This document shows positions 10,556 through 21,797 of a stretch of 64,000 nt of DNA, piece by piece; positions within the stretch are counted from its first letter, which is position 1, and every line of letters starts with the position of its first letter. The DNA lies in assembly GCF_003473485.1 (NCBI RefSeq), contig NC_053046.1, positions 1,250,001 to 1,314,000 of the forward strand. Reading direction: 5' to 3'. The stretch is from Medicago truncatula (lineage: Eukaryota; Streptophyta; Magnoliopsida; Fabales; Fabaceae). A model generated the notes under the pieces. The model ran no database searches, was not told the DNA's origin, and saw only the letters and a program-made list of their open reading frames with translations. The position numbers were made by a program, and so were the translations under genes.

Positions 10556-12413
10556 AGCACTTGCTTCCAGCTCGATACCCTTGTCAACAATACATCGAAA
10601 ATTGGGTATGTTATTTGACAGTTTGAAAGGTAAAAATTGTTGGTGCTGGATTGATATGGTTAAAGCTGTCAAAATCTATAGTGGACCATTTTATTTCCAT
10701 GGACAGTAAAAATATACGGTATGGATTACGGAGCGCTAGTCTGTTTCTTATTCGATGACTGTCAACGTTTGTGTTTTGGATTTTGCTTCTCTTTATAATA
10801 AGAAGCCAGACCCTCTATTGATATAATTTTTATTTATTTTGAAATTATTGTTTTACTTTATCAAACACTTTAAACTTAATTTGTAAAAAAAAAAAAAAAA
10901 AAAAACGTTAGTTTTTAAATTAAAAACCTATTAAGAAAAACTAGGTTGAAAGCTACGAATCTTTGTTACAGGTACTAGTGTAGTGTGAAGCTAATTTTAA
11001 TTACATTTTTTGTATAAGATTCTTCCTCTCAATTATCTTTTACACAAATCCTTTACGTCTGTTTTGCTTTAAAATATTGGATTTAATGATGAATTCGAGA
11101 TTTGAAATTATTTTTAGAGTAAAACGTTAAATATTTAGATGAAGTATGACAAAATTGAAAAGATTTTGTAGGGCGTAAGTTAGAATTTTCATAGGAAAAA
11201 TTTGAGATTTTTTTAATTAAATCGCACAAAATCTCTCAAGTGTGGAATGTAGTCTTGATGGATTGGCGTTTGAAAGTTGCTCTATAAGCTCCTTCAGTTG
11301 CTCACAAGCTTCTCAAATATCCAAAAACACTCCTCTCAATTTGTAACTCTCGATCATTATGGTTAGAGAGTTAAGCAACGGATCTCTTGAGAGTTAACTA
11401 CCGATCTTAGATCAGAAGTTAAGACCTGATCAACACTTAAACAACATAAATATTCAAATACTAATATATATTTAAACTCGACACTTTTAAAATTACATTT
11501 TAAACACATTCAATCAAATTCATAAACATTCAAACTTAAACTCATTCTCATAAGCATTCAATCAAAACAAACACATTGAAAACATTAAACCAAATTCTTA
11601 CACATTCAAACTCAATTTCATTCAACATTTCAATAAAAAAGCATTCAACCATACTCATATACATATATACAAAACGTATTAAAAACCAAATTCATACATA
11701 ATTTGTGCCATAAATGTTGCGATATTAAAATAACAATATACATCAAAGTCATACTCCTTTCGAGTGGAAACATAAAAATACATAAAAAGAAATCTAATCA
11801 CTGAGTTACCAGACCTACATAACATGAATACCTCGTCCTCCTCGTATGCCTCACTTGATATTGGATGATTGACTCCACTTCTTAAGCAATCTTATTTTGA
11901 GTACCATATAGATCATCGTAAATGGTAACAATTTTCATCCCTTCCAACACCATGAGCCTAACTCTCCTACATAGATGCAAAGTTTCAAGAGTTTCACTGA
12001 CATTTTCTTGCTCTAGTAGAACCTCCATATTTAATGGTTTAGGTGGATCTCCTTCTACAGGAGTCAAAATCATGGGTAACAAACCATGTAGAACCAGAAA
12101 ATGTAACCCATAACGGCTTTTCAGCATGTCTATGTAAATAGACCCCACATGTCTTCAGATACAACATGCAACGAGTAATCTTAAAATGTTTGGTCCATCT
12201 GTATGGTACAACGGAGCTATGAATACATCCACACTAACTCTTCACTAACTCTAACAGACATAAATGATTAGGATCCATTTTAATAAGTAAACCTCAAAGA
12301 GTGAGTTCCAAGAGAATGATTCAGACTTCTTGCAGGACGGAAACATGAAATACCTCATTGATCATCCATTTTTGTATTTATCTCTTTCATAAATGAATAG
12401 TAAATAGATGATA
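10556..12413. other. Intergenic; no recognised gene
   Basis: The first few hundred bases are probably the 3' UTR of the envelope-protein gene. An A run lies near 10885-10905. Near 11480-11660 the sequence is low-complexity, with many copies of variants of ACATTCAAxC. One unassigned open frame on the minus strand (11882-12148) is listed separately. Confidence 0.5.
11882..12148 (-). pseudogene. Unrecognised open frame, possible gene remnant
   Basis: An 88-codon minus-strand frame has protein-like composition (LHFLVLHGLLPMILTPVEGD, then ETLHLCRRVRLMVLEGMK) and ends ...YGTQNKIA before a stop. I do not recognise the family. No splice partners or other supporting exons were found. It could be one exon of a decayed gene or a chance frame. 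Confidence 0.2.
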
Positions 12414-12686
12414 CTTCATCCGTCTTTAAAAAATAGTCGTTTAAGATTTGTGCACGGTTATTAAGGAAATTATTAATTATGTTGATTTCAATGGTAAAAT
12501 TAATATCATTTACTAAAATACCCTTATTAATTGTAGTTAGTGAAGTAGTTAAGTTGAATAAAATTCAATTAATAAGGGTATAATAATGAAAAATAATAAT
12601 AAATGTTGCATTGATATTCTAAAGTGACAATTATTTTGAGAAAACGAAAAAGTGCTAAAGAGACAATTATTATGAGACGGAGGGAG
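12414..12686. mobile_element. Stowaway-type MITE
   Basis: Inverted termini CTTCATCCGTCT and AGACGGAGGGAG match the Stowaway consensus CTCCCTCCGT. TA precedes the left end; the right flank is TG, probably a mutated TA. Confidence 0.7.
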
Positions 12687-12696
12687 TGGATAGATA

Positions 12697-12834
12697 CTCC
12701 CTCCGGTCCTTTTTATAAGAAAAATTAGACTTTAGATTCATTGATGTATCTTGTCTAGAATATAGATCAAATACATCATTTATCAAATGAATAAAAAAAA
12801 GTTAAATGTTTCTTATAAATAGGACCGAAGGTAG
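12697..12834. mobile_element. Stowaway-type MITE
   Basis: 138 bp with ends CTCCCTCCGGTCC and GGACCGAAGGTAG, flanked by TA on both sides. The ends extend into a longer inverted repeat (TTTATAAGAAA / TTTCTTATAAA). Confidence 0.85.
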
Positions 12835-12961
12835 TATAACAAAGAGAAATGATAGGAACACTCTTTTTCTAACACTCACTATTTTATTGGATGAAATCCA
12901 TGTGAGTCTCATCACTTTACATGGGGTCCATTTCCAAAGTGTCGTAACCACATAAATTTTA

Positions 12962-13108
12962 CTCTATCCGCTCACATTTATAAGAAAAAACAACTTTTTA
13001 GGTTCATTAAATAGCTAATGTATCTGATTTATAAATATGACAACATACATTAGTTATTCAATAAATCTAAAAAAATTGTTTTTTGCTTATAAATATAATT
13101 GAATGGAG
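12962..13108. mobile_element. Stowaway-like MITE, diverged
   Basis: 147 bp, ends CTCTATCCGCTCAC and TTGAATGGAG, flanked by TA. The inner inverted repeat around TTATAAG is partly kept. Confidence 0.65.
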
Positions 13109-15426
13109 TATCTAATAAGAAAATGAGTGTTGGAATGAGTGTTAAAAGAGAATATTCATAGCACTCGATATATAAAATTTGAATTTTTTTTTTTAATTTT
13201 TTTTAGAAAAAGATAAAATATGAAATTGGTTGTTTTTGTGTTGTTAATGAGTTAGATGTAATGTAATAGCTTGGACCAATTGTTAAGCTCATTAATGCTT
13301 TGGTCTGTGCTATTATTAGCACTTTGGTGTATGACAATTTGCCATTTACCTAACCTTTAAGCATATCTCGTAATTCGATTAGTGTTTTATTAATAAACTT
13401 TGCTATTTAAAAAGAAAGTCTATTATGATACAAACATAACTGCGATTATAAATTGGTTCATTATAATGAAACACCACTCTGAGAAAAAAAATTGAAGGAA
13501 CCACTGAAAATTATTTGGTGAAATATTTACCGTACATTGAATGTATTTTTTTGGTAGAAAATGTACATTAACTGCTAGAAAAACTAATAATCATACTATC
13601 CCGTCTATTTTGTTTGATAGACAGGAAAAATAATAATAATATCAATTGAAAATTAACACACATAATCGGTCTAACAATTTGATATTTTTACCAATTAAAA
13701 ATATATATTTTGAAATTGATCTGTCTTTATAACAATTATGTTTAGATGACATGATAGTTGTTAAAATTAAGTATATCGATTTTAGACCATATCTTTTATA
13801 ACGACATTGAGTCTTTGATCCTTTATACTTTTTTTTTTTTTTTTTAATTTTTTTTTTATAGTTTTTAATTTTTTCCTCCCAAATTTACATTGAGATGACA
13901 TCATTTATTGAAGTGTCATCAAACTCTCATAATAAACTTTTTTTTTTTTGGTCAAGAATAAACTTTTCTTTAAAACTAAAAAAAAAAACTTTCAAATTTA
14001 TATTGAGATGACATCATTTATTGAAGTGACATCAAACTCTCGTAATAAACTTTTCTTTAAAACTAAAAACTACATAAAAATAAAAATAAAATTATTTTTA
14101 ATATGCTCTCACGTGTACAACATATATTTGATTTTTTTTAAATATTAAAAAAAAAATTAACTATGAGAATGTTCCCTCAAATAAATAAAACTATGAGAAT
14201 GTGTCACCCTCACACCGATAAACTATATCATCCATGAGTAAATTTTGAAGAAATTGGGAGGAGGACGATCAAATTACAAAAGAAAAAAAAAACGGAGTTA
14301 AGATCGCACAATTGCCATATTTAAAATTGTCAAAAATGCAATTAAGTTTTAAAGTTATCCTACCGTCACCAAAAGATGACTAATTTAGATTTCCATTAAT
14401 TTTCCTTTTTATAAAGTAAAACTTAGATGAGTTAAATTTTATGAATTCATCACAGTCATGAAGAGAGTTTGACGTCCCTTCAATAAATGATGTCACTTAA
14501 AAGAAAAAATGGATCCATTTTTCATAAACTTAAAAGAAAAAATTATTCCTATAAATTATACTCTCTGCTATCATTATGACAAGAAAAAACTCTATTTTAG
14601 ATTCATTGAACAACTGTATCTAATCAATATTATAAATTAAATTTATTAATTATACAATAAATCTATAAAAAAAACTATTTTTTTTCTCTTAGAAGGGGAA
14701 TACCGTACAAGTAGTCTATGAAGACGTTTTTTTTATAATTTTAGAATAATAAATAAAAATGGGATAGACTCCACTCATCCAGCCAACAATCAAACACTTG
14801 GCCATCATTTTTCTATTATTATTACTTTTTTGTCCATGGAATTTCTATTATTATTATTATTATTACTATTATTACATATTCCATATGCTCTATTAAATTA
14901 AATAAAGAGCTTCTGATTAATCTACATATTTCTTCCACATGCCTACCTCTCAACTCAACCTTCGAAGTGTCAATCAAGAAAAACAATCATTGTTGCCAAC
15001 TTGCCAACCTTAACCAACCATGTTCATCTTCAAACATTTTCCTAGCCAGAAAAATTAGAAACCAATTAAATTTGAGCATCACTATACTTAACTATATTTT
15101 CTGCATTAATTAATTAAGCATAATTTTCTATTACAATTATTTGAGCCACATCATAAAAAATGACATACATAATAAACAAACAAAAACAAGAGGTTACCAC
15201 AGAGGTCAACAATTCCTCTTTGGTTTGGCTTTGGAGTTAGGTTTGGTTGTAGACTTTTTGAATAAGACCAAAACAATATTAAACACTAGCTTTACTTTCT
15301 CTCTTCAATTCCTCTCTACAAATTACTAAGATATTGAAAGTTCTTTTTTTCTTTTTTCCTTTCCTCCAAACCAAAACTTGGTTTCCATCATAAGAAATCA
15401 TAGCCCAAATTACATCAACAAGAATT
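13109..15426. other. AT-rich intergenic region upstream of PLATZ
   Basis: No gene is supported. It contains a local duplication at 13885-14060 and a Stowaway-like half near 14563-14690 (left end CTCTCTGC). A TTA microsatellite lies at about 14848-14875. The last 150 bases are CT-rich and probably the leader of the PLATZ gene. Confidence 0.5.
13885..14060. repeat. Local direct duplication
   Basis: A roughly 60-bp segment containing TTGAGATGACATCATTTATT occurs at about 13885-13945 and again at about 14000-14060. The two copies are separated by T-rich and A-rich sequence. A third, inverted copy of the core lies near 14455-14505. Confidence 0.75.
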
Positions 15427-17179
15427 ATGGTGAGTATTACTACAAACAATCAATGCAACCCCTTTAACATATACTACACATGGATATGTCTTAATTTATC
15501 CTTTTTTTTTCTTCTAATTATATTGTTTGATATTTTTAAATTGGTTAATTATATGTATGTAATTAGGGGGATGGAGAAGGTGTAGTTGGAGTGAGAAGTC
15601 TGAATGAAGAAGAAATCAAGTGGCCACCATGGTTGCAACCACTTCTCCAAGCAAGGTTCTTTGTTCAATGCAAAGTGCATGCAGATTCCAACAAAAGTGA
15701 ATGCAATATGTATTGCTTGGACTGTATGAATGGAGCACTCTGTTCTTCTTGTCTAGCTTCTCACAAAGATCATAGAGCTATCCAGGTAAAACAAAATACT
15801 TATAAACACCAAGTGCTACATATGTTATAGATATAAATAATCTATAACATATGTAGCACTGATACTTCGTATTAAAAGTTTATCTTTAAACATGCGATTA
15901 CAATCAATTACTTATTTGTTTCAATGTGGTGTCTGTGTGTTCAGTCTTTGATAGTCTATGACTCCATTTCATCCAATTTTATGAAGATTTCAAATCAAAA
16001 GCTTAAAATTTGAGGGTTTAAAATTAAATTTGATACATGTAATTTTGATTGTGTAAAATTAATGCATTGTTACTTTCTTGGGGAAGGGTCCAATCCATTT
16101 TAATGGATCCTAAAAATATTTGTCTCCTGTGTTGGTTTCATCGATCACAGTGTGTCATTGAATTGAATGCTCAATTTACAATTCAAAAGTCAACTATGGA
16201 TGGCCAATTAAAAAAATGTTTTTGACTTTTTTTTTCATCAAACAAGTTATTATTTTTTTGTCAAAAAAGAAGAAGTTATTATTGTGCAATTTAAATATCC
16301 ATTGCTCAAGGAAAAAATAGACTATGATGACTTTTATAAAATTTAGGTTAGATCTAACTCATCTCTTACAAAATATGTATTACTAGTAACAAAATATTAT
16401 TTTAATTTAATTTTTTTCTTGTTTCATAGATAAGAAGGTCTTCATATCATGATGTGATAAGGGTATCTGAGATACAGAAATTTTTGGACATAACAGGGGT
16501 TCAAACATACGTTATAAACAGTGCAAAAATTGTGTTCTTGAATGAAAGGCCTCAGCCTAAGCCTGGCAAAGGTGTCACCAATATTTGCCATGTCTGTGAA
16601 CGAAGCCTTCTTGATTCATTCACCTACTGCTCCCTTGGTTGTAAGGTATGAATAGTTAATCCAATTCTCCATCAAGTTAAAATTGCTTTCACACTTTTTA
16701 GTACCGATCTATTTCTCATCGAACATGTGTTTGGTGTCTTACATGTGTCGGTGTTTGATAGTGACATAATTGATTATATTCAGTTAAATATTTTTCTAAA
16801 TTATTAATGTGTCTACGTGTCAATGTCATTGTAGTGTCTGTTGTTCGTATATATGTTAATCGAATGTAATGTATGTGTAATATAGTTTTCAATGTGCCAA
16901 TACAAATTAAACTTCAATAAAATATGACATCTACAATTTTTCAAATTTTTATTTTGTATGTATTTATTGAATCAGATAGTTGGAACCTCCAAGAAATTTC
17001 AGAAGAAGTTAAGTGAGAGACATCGATCAGAAGGTGAAGAATCATATAGTAATGAAAATGACATAAACATAAACAAAACTCAGAGCTTCACACCTTCAAC
17101 ACCGCCACCTTACAAAATTGCTAAGAGGAGGAAGGGAGTCCCACATAGAGCTCCAATAGGGGGAGGCCTTATTTACTGA
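15427..17179 (+). CDS. PLATZ-family zinc-dependent DNA-binding protein (four exons)
   Basis: Exons are 15427-15429 (only the ATG), 15567-15785, 16430-16645 and 16976-17179, giving 213 residues. The only ATG near the start of exon 2 is out of frame, so the frame needs the upstream ATG-only exon. The PLATZ zinc ligands are all visible: C-x2-H (CKVH), then a Cys 11 residues on, CLDC, CSSC and H-x2-H (HKDH). After them come the conserved blocks [40 protein letters not shown] and CSLGCK. PLATZ proteins bind A/T-rich DNA in the nucleus and mostly repress transcription. The tail is Lys/Arg-rich ([14 protein letters not shown]), a likely nuclear signal. Intron 2 holds a perfect 21-bp hairpin. The gene converges on the uL14 gene, whose stop is 660 bp away. 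Confidence 0.95.
15812..15860. repeat. Perfect 21-bp inverted repeat, 7-base loop
   Basis: Arm 15812-15832 and arm 15840-15860 are exact reverse complements around the loop ATAAATA. The hairpin lies 26 bases downstream of the exon 2 donor of the PLATZ gene, so it is part of the pre-mRNA. Confidence 0.95.
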
Positions 17180-17839
17180 ATACTTATACTAATTGTACAT
17201 ACTTATATTTACGGTGAGATTGACAGAATTACGACGAATCATTGTAATTTTCACTTTAGAATTTCTACAAATAGTGTTGCCGTGATTTTGTGAAAAGCAC
17301 CTACATATCAATCCTACACTGTAAAAAATGTTATTCATAATATGGACTATAGTTGCACTAGTGGATCTTTTTATACAAGGTGCGCAGTATTGTACAAAGT
17401 GGTTTGTATAAACATGCACACCCAGTTAACCACATCAAAAAATGTGGTTAATTCTGTAGAATAAATTATTAAATCAATTTACAACTAAAATTATGGTCAA
17501 TTCAGTTTATCCAATTTAGTAAAAATTCATTTCAGTACAATCAAATACAAGTATCACATTGTGGAATAAAACAAAGGAAACCAAAACAAAAAATCATTCA
17601 GAAATACTGTTATGTATGAAACCACACATGAATGTCTTGCCTCTAAAAAAATGTTGGGCTAGAAACTAAATCAACTGCTCATTATTTGAGTACCAACTCT
17701 TCTGGACCTTTTCTGTGTTTCATCAGGATTTGATAGATCATATACTAACCTTACAATTCATACCAAAAGATTCAGATTATATGAATGATAGGACGTGACA
17801 TTAGATTCCACAATAAAATTTGAGGATGACTCTTTCCAT
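17180..17839. other. Shared 3' flank of two convergent genes
   Basis: The interval between the PLATZ and uL14 stop codons probably holds both 3' UTRs. No additional gene is recognised. Confidence 0.6.
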
Positions 17840-20253
17840 CTATGCAATATGCCCAGCTAAGGTAAGGATCTTGACATGCTTCTTCTGCCTCAACTCATGA
17901 GGAACTGGTCCGAAAACTCTGGTCCCAATAGGCTGCCCTTGTTTGTCAACAAGCACGACAGCATTGTCGTCAAACTTGACCTCACTGCCATCACACCTCC
18001 CCTTTGGCATTGCTGCACGAACAACTACGGCAAATACAACTGCTCCCTTCTTCACTTTTCCATTAGGATGTGCTTCCTTCACTGATGCTTGTATCATATC
18101 ACCTAATCTTGCTCCTTTCTTCCCTGCCAACGCGCGTATGCACATCACCTTTTTAGCCCCAGAATTGTCTACAACCTTCAGAACAGTCCTCATCTGTATG
18201 AAGGTTCGTTGTTGCTGCAAAAAGGAAGACATTGTTTTCTTCAGGAAGGAATCATAACAGTGCGTGCAAGAACTAAGCATGAATTTGTGACTCATTTTAA
18301 GAATACATGTATCTTTGCACTGCATGGAAAAATTACTGTTGTATTCTACAAATATAGGTTTAAGATTACCAATTCTGTGTTTGGGAAGCATAAGAAAATA
18401 ATGTTAAGGAAATTATAATAATTGAAACATGATCCTGCAACTGATTCCTACATGTACCTGAGAAAAATAACTGTTGCATGTCATCTCATGTGACGTGGTA
18501 AATAGACCAGGGGAACTGTTGCTTAATCCACCGAACAGAGAACGGCCCACTAGTTTGGTTTTTCAACACATGAAACAAAAAACTAATAAGTTACTAAAAA
18601 TATTTACTAGGTGGATAAACTATCACCTTATCAACATAAAAATTCTTGGTAAGATAGAGCTATGCAGCTTAATATATGAAATTTCAGAGTGGCTGCAAAA
18701 TGTAGTGGTTTCAATTTACTGCAAAAGCAACAGTTTGCCAATGCTCCATGTTTTAGGGAGCAAAATAACCAGGTAATAATGAAACTACAACATGGTTGTA
18801 GTAAACTAACAATTTGGACATCACCACCAAAAGGATAGAATCAATGTTTTGCAAAACATAGAAAACAGTTATTATCTTACAATTAATATTTGACTTTGGG
18901 GAAGCTCACATTTTAACTTCCGATGAAAAGGCATTTCTTAATGGTCTTGGAAAATTGGATTGATTCATATCTAGTTATCTATTTCCGGAAGAAACCAAGC
19001 CACAAACCAGCTCCGTATAAAGACAGTGCTGTAGAGAGTTGAGGCATCTCCAAAATATAAGCAAAAGGTGCTGAATAACGTAAATTATGCGTCTTTTGTT
19101 ATTTTCTTTGCACTATGTTTGTGTGTGTTCCAATTATTGATCCTTTGTTAGTGTGATTTTTCTCAACACACACAAACCCAAGAACACAGAAATATTGTAT
19201 AATTGTATAAAGTTCTGAACAAAATATAGAAGCTTGTGAGTATCATCATTCTTGGAATTTTCCCAAAATTTGTTACTTCTTGGAAAGGGTATGTGAGTGT
19301 GCACTTGTGAAAAAGCAACATTTTGTGGAATACAATTGCACATAATGCATAACAATATAGGCATCTTGATATTGTATCTGATTGCTAGTGAAAGTTTATA
19401 AAAGTGGAATATAGGCCTTGACTCTTGACTTTCATGGTCCCTAAGTTTCTCCGTAAGCTCAAATCACACGATGGATACAATTATCCAAGAGACATACTTC
19501 AAAGAGAACAGGGCTGGCAGACATGGAGTACGTTGTAAGAAAAAGAAACAGGAATGTAGAATACAATTGCACATAATGCATAACAATATCAAGGTAGCTC
19601 AGTTCAGTCTCCTCGACAAAGCTAATGATAGTAAAATGAAGGAGCACCCCAGCTGCTAACCTAGAAGAAATTTAGCCTATGGTAATTTTTCTAAAATTTT
19701 TGCTACAGAATACATTGCAATGCAGCGTAGTTTCCAAAGCCAGTGAATGCAAATCTAAATATTTTGGTACTAAAAGAAACATACTAGTTATTTATTTTGA
19801 ACATGAAAGGCAAAGATCATATTCTTAAAGAAAAACAAGACTGAATTCAATGGCCTACAGTCAGATCCTGTGTCCTACGCCTCTTATGCCTCCTAGCATA
19901 TAGTCTAATAATATTGGACCTTGGGCAATCACCAAATTCAGTAGTAATAATGTGATACTGGCATCAAGTGCAACCAAAATTGTGGTTGCATCGTAGTGTC
20001 AACTTTTCAGAATCAAGCCACAGAGATCACCAGAAATATCAATACTGAAATAAAATTTCTCCAATTTTCAACATGCAAAAGAAAAGTCTACAAATAACTT
20101 CCAGACAATAAGTGAAAACTCACAGCACATTAAAAAAAATATTACTGATACGTTAAATCAGTGCAGTCAGACATCAATCTAATAAATATGTGGTGAAAGT
20201 CACATTAAAAACAACATACCACGAGAACATCTGGAAGCAAAGGTTGCAGCCAT
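17840..20253 (-). CDS. Mitochondrial ribosomal protein uL14 (HLL/HLP type, three exons)
   Basis: Minus-strand exons are 20253-20220, 18549-18458 and 18214-17840. The phases join (34+92+375 nt) into 166 codons. The mature part is a complete L14 domain: RTFIQMRTVLKVVDNSGAKK, KGARLGDMIQASVKEA, KKGAVVFAVVVRA, and GTRVFGPVPHELRQKKHVKI near the end. The N-terminus MAATFASRCSRVGRSLFGGL is a mitochondrial presequence, as in Arabidopsis HLP. The protein binds 23S-type rRNA in the large subunit of the mitochondrial ribosome. A 5' UTR exon probably lies around 20650-20815, spliced to an acceptor near 20280. The open frame extending upstream to 18391 is read-through into intron 2 and is not coding. Confidence 0.93.
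19328..19589. repeat. 31-bp direct repeat in uL14 intron 1
   Basis: An identical 31-bp sequence starting GAATACAATTGCACATAAT occurs at 19328-19358 and 19559-19589. No element boundaries are seen. Confidence 0.85.
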
Positions 20254-20815
20254 CTTCAAAAGTTGCAATCTTCTATATTCCCTGAAAAAATGAAGAGGCA
20301 AAAGACATGAGATTTTAATAGGCACAAATGAAGAATACTAAAAAGGGAAATGCTTGTTCAAAATGCAAATAGTTTGAGAGAATTTCCAAAATATATGTTT
20401 GCATTACAGTATGTGAAAAACATGAACAAAAACTTGAGATAATATCTGTTAACATATGTCAACACTCAATCAACAACATAACAGAGCAATTAACATAAGC
20501 CTAAAAATAACAGCAAACAGAGGGTTATGATATGAATGAAGCATAATAACAATTAACAATTATTGATAATTATACCTCTTAAATTTCAATCAAAACATGA
20601 ATAACTTTCTACCATTTATACATAAAAATGAAGGAAAAAGAGAGATGACCTAAAAAATAGAGATGTTGGTGATGATGACTGGTGTAGTGGTGCGTCCTCG
20701 TCAGTGGTGGGTTGGTTGCTGGTAGCCGGCGGTGGCTGGTGGTGTCGTGGTGCTCAATTTGAACAATGGTGGTTTTGGTGTGTGTCAGCAGTGGTGAGTG
20801 TGAAACTGAAACATA

Positions 20816-21797
20816 AACCTTTGGGGTGTTTCAGTAATATGCCAGACATCTAAGGCTATGTTTTGAATAGAAATAGGAGATAGTAATTGATAAGCTAGTA
20901 ATTTATATTGTACTACTACTAAGCAAGCTTATAAAAATTGATTTTCTTTTCTTTTTGGATCGAATCGATTGAACTAGTTTATAGATGTTTTTTGTTTTGT
21001 GGTGGTTGGGGTTCGAACCCCAGACCTTACATATTTTATGCATTGCTTACATGGACAACTAGTTTATAGATATAAAATGACATAAAAAAAGTATGTTTGA
21101 TTAATTAACTTTTTTTCAAGTAAAATGACAAGAGTAAATTTTTTAAAGTATGAGTCAGTTGAACTATATTATCAGAATAAACTATAGACTTGCAGAAAAA
21201 AAATGTTATCAACGAGTTTTTTTTTCTTCTTCCGTACAAACTCATAAGTTATAAGCTCAACCTCTAAAGAAAAGTTATAAATTCAAAATGTGATAATTGT
21301 CTATCGAATAGTTAAGAGAAATAAATTATCAAATTAGTCTACAAAGGTCTTTACTATCAACCTTATAGTATTAATCAATCAATTTGTGTTGTTTTTAGAG
21401 GATCAATCAAATAATCTTAATGTATGTTTGATTTATGTAATAAAAATTATTTTTGAGTGAATTGATTATAACTAAATGAGTTGAAGTTAAAGTGATTTGT
21501 GAAAAACGAGTTGACACATAAATTTATATGTAAAAATCAATTTCCATAATCAAAAGTTAAAAATTATAACTTCAAATAAATCAATTATACTTTAAAATAA
21601 TTAAACATGTCAGAATCAATTTCAGAACGAAACATACTTAGAACAATTTCCTATCAAAAATGTATTTACTGAACTAATGAGTAAAACACATTACCACCAG
21701 AGCAGAACAATGGGCATTGAGGGTTTTGTTCTGTATCCTCCTTCTCCTCTTAAACCCTAATAAATCAAAGTCAATTTGAATTTGAATTGATTGATTC
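20816..21797. other. Divergent intergenic region between uL14 and PPR genes
   Basis: This should contain both promoters. No unambiguous TATA box could be tied to either gene. A 70-bp insertion with target-site duplication lies at 20987-21056. Confidence 0.5.
20987..21056 (-). mobile_element. Truncated SINE fragment with 15-bp TSD
   Basis: A 70-bp piece containing the B-box-like GGGGTTCGAACCCC is flanked by the direct repeat AACTAGTTTATAGAT at 20972-20986 and 21057-21071. The A-rich tail reads on the minus strand. Only the B-box half is present, so it is a 5'-truncated SINE. Confidence 0.75.

Noticed and set aside
18215-18391. N-terminal extension of the uL14 frame to 18391
   Set aside because: It is intron sequence. 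The acceptor at 18215 joins to an upstream exon coding the expected presequence.
17876-18418. Plus-strand frames over the uL14 exon
   Set aside because: Antisense shadows; the minus-strand frame gives a complete L14 domain.
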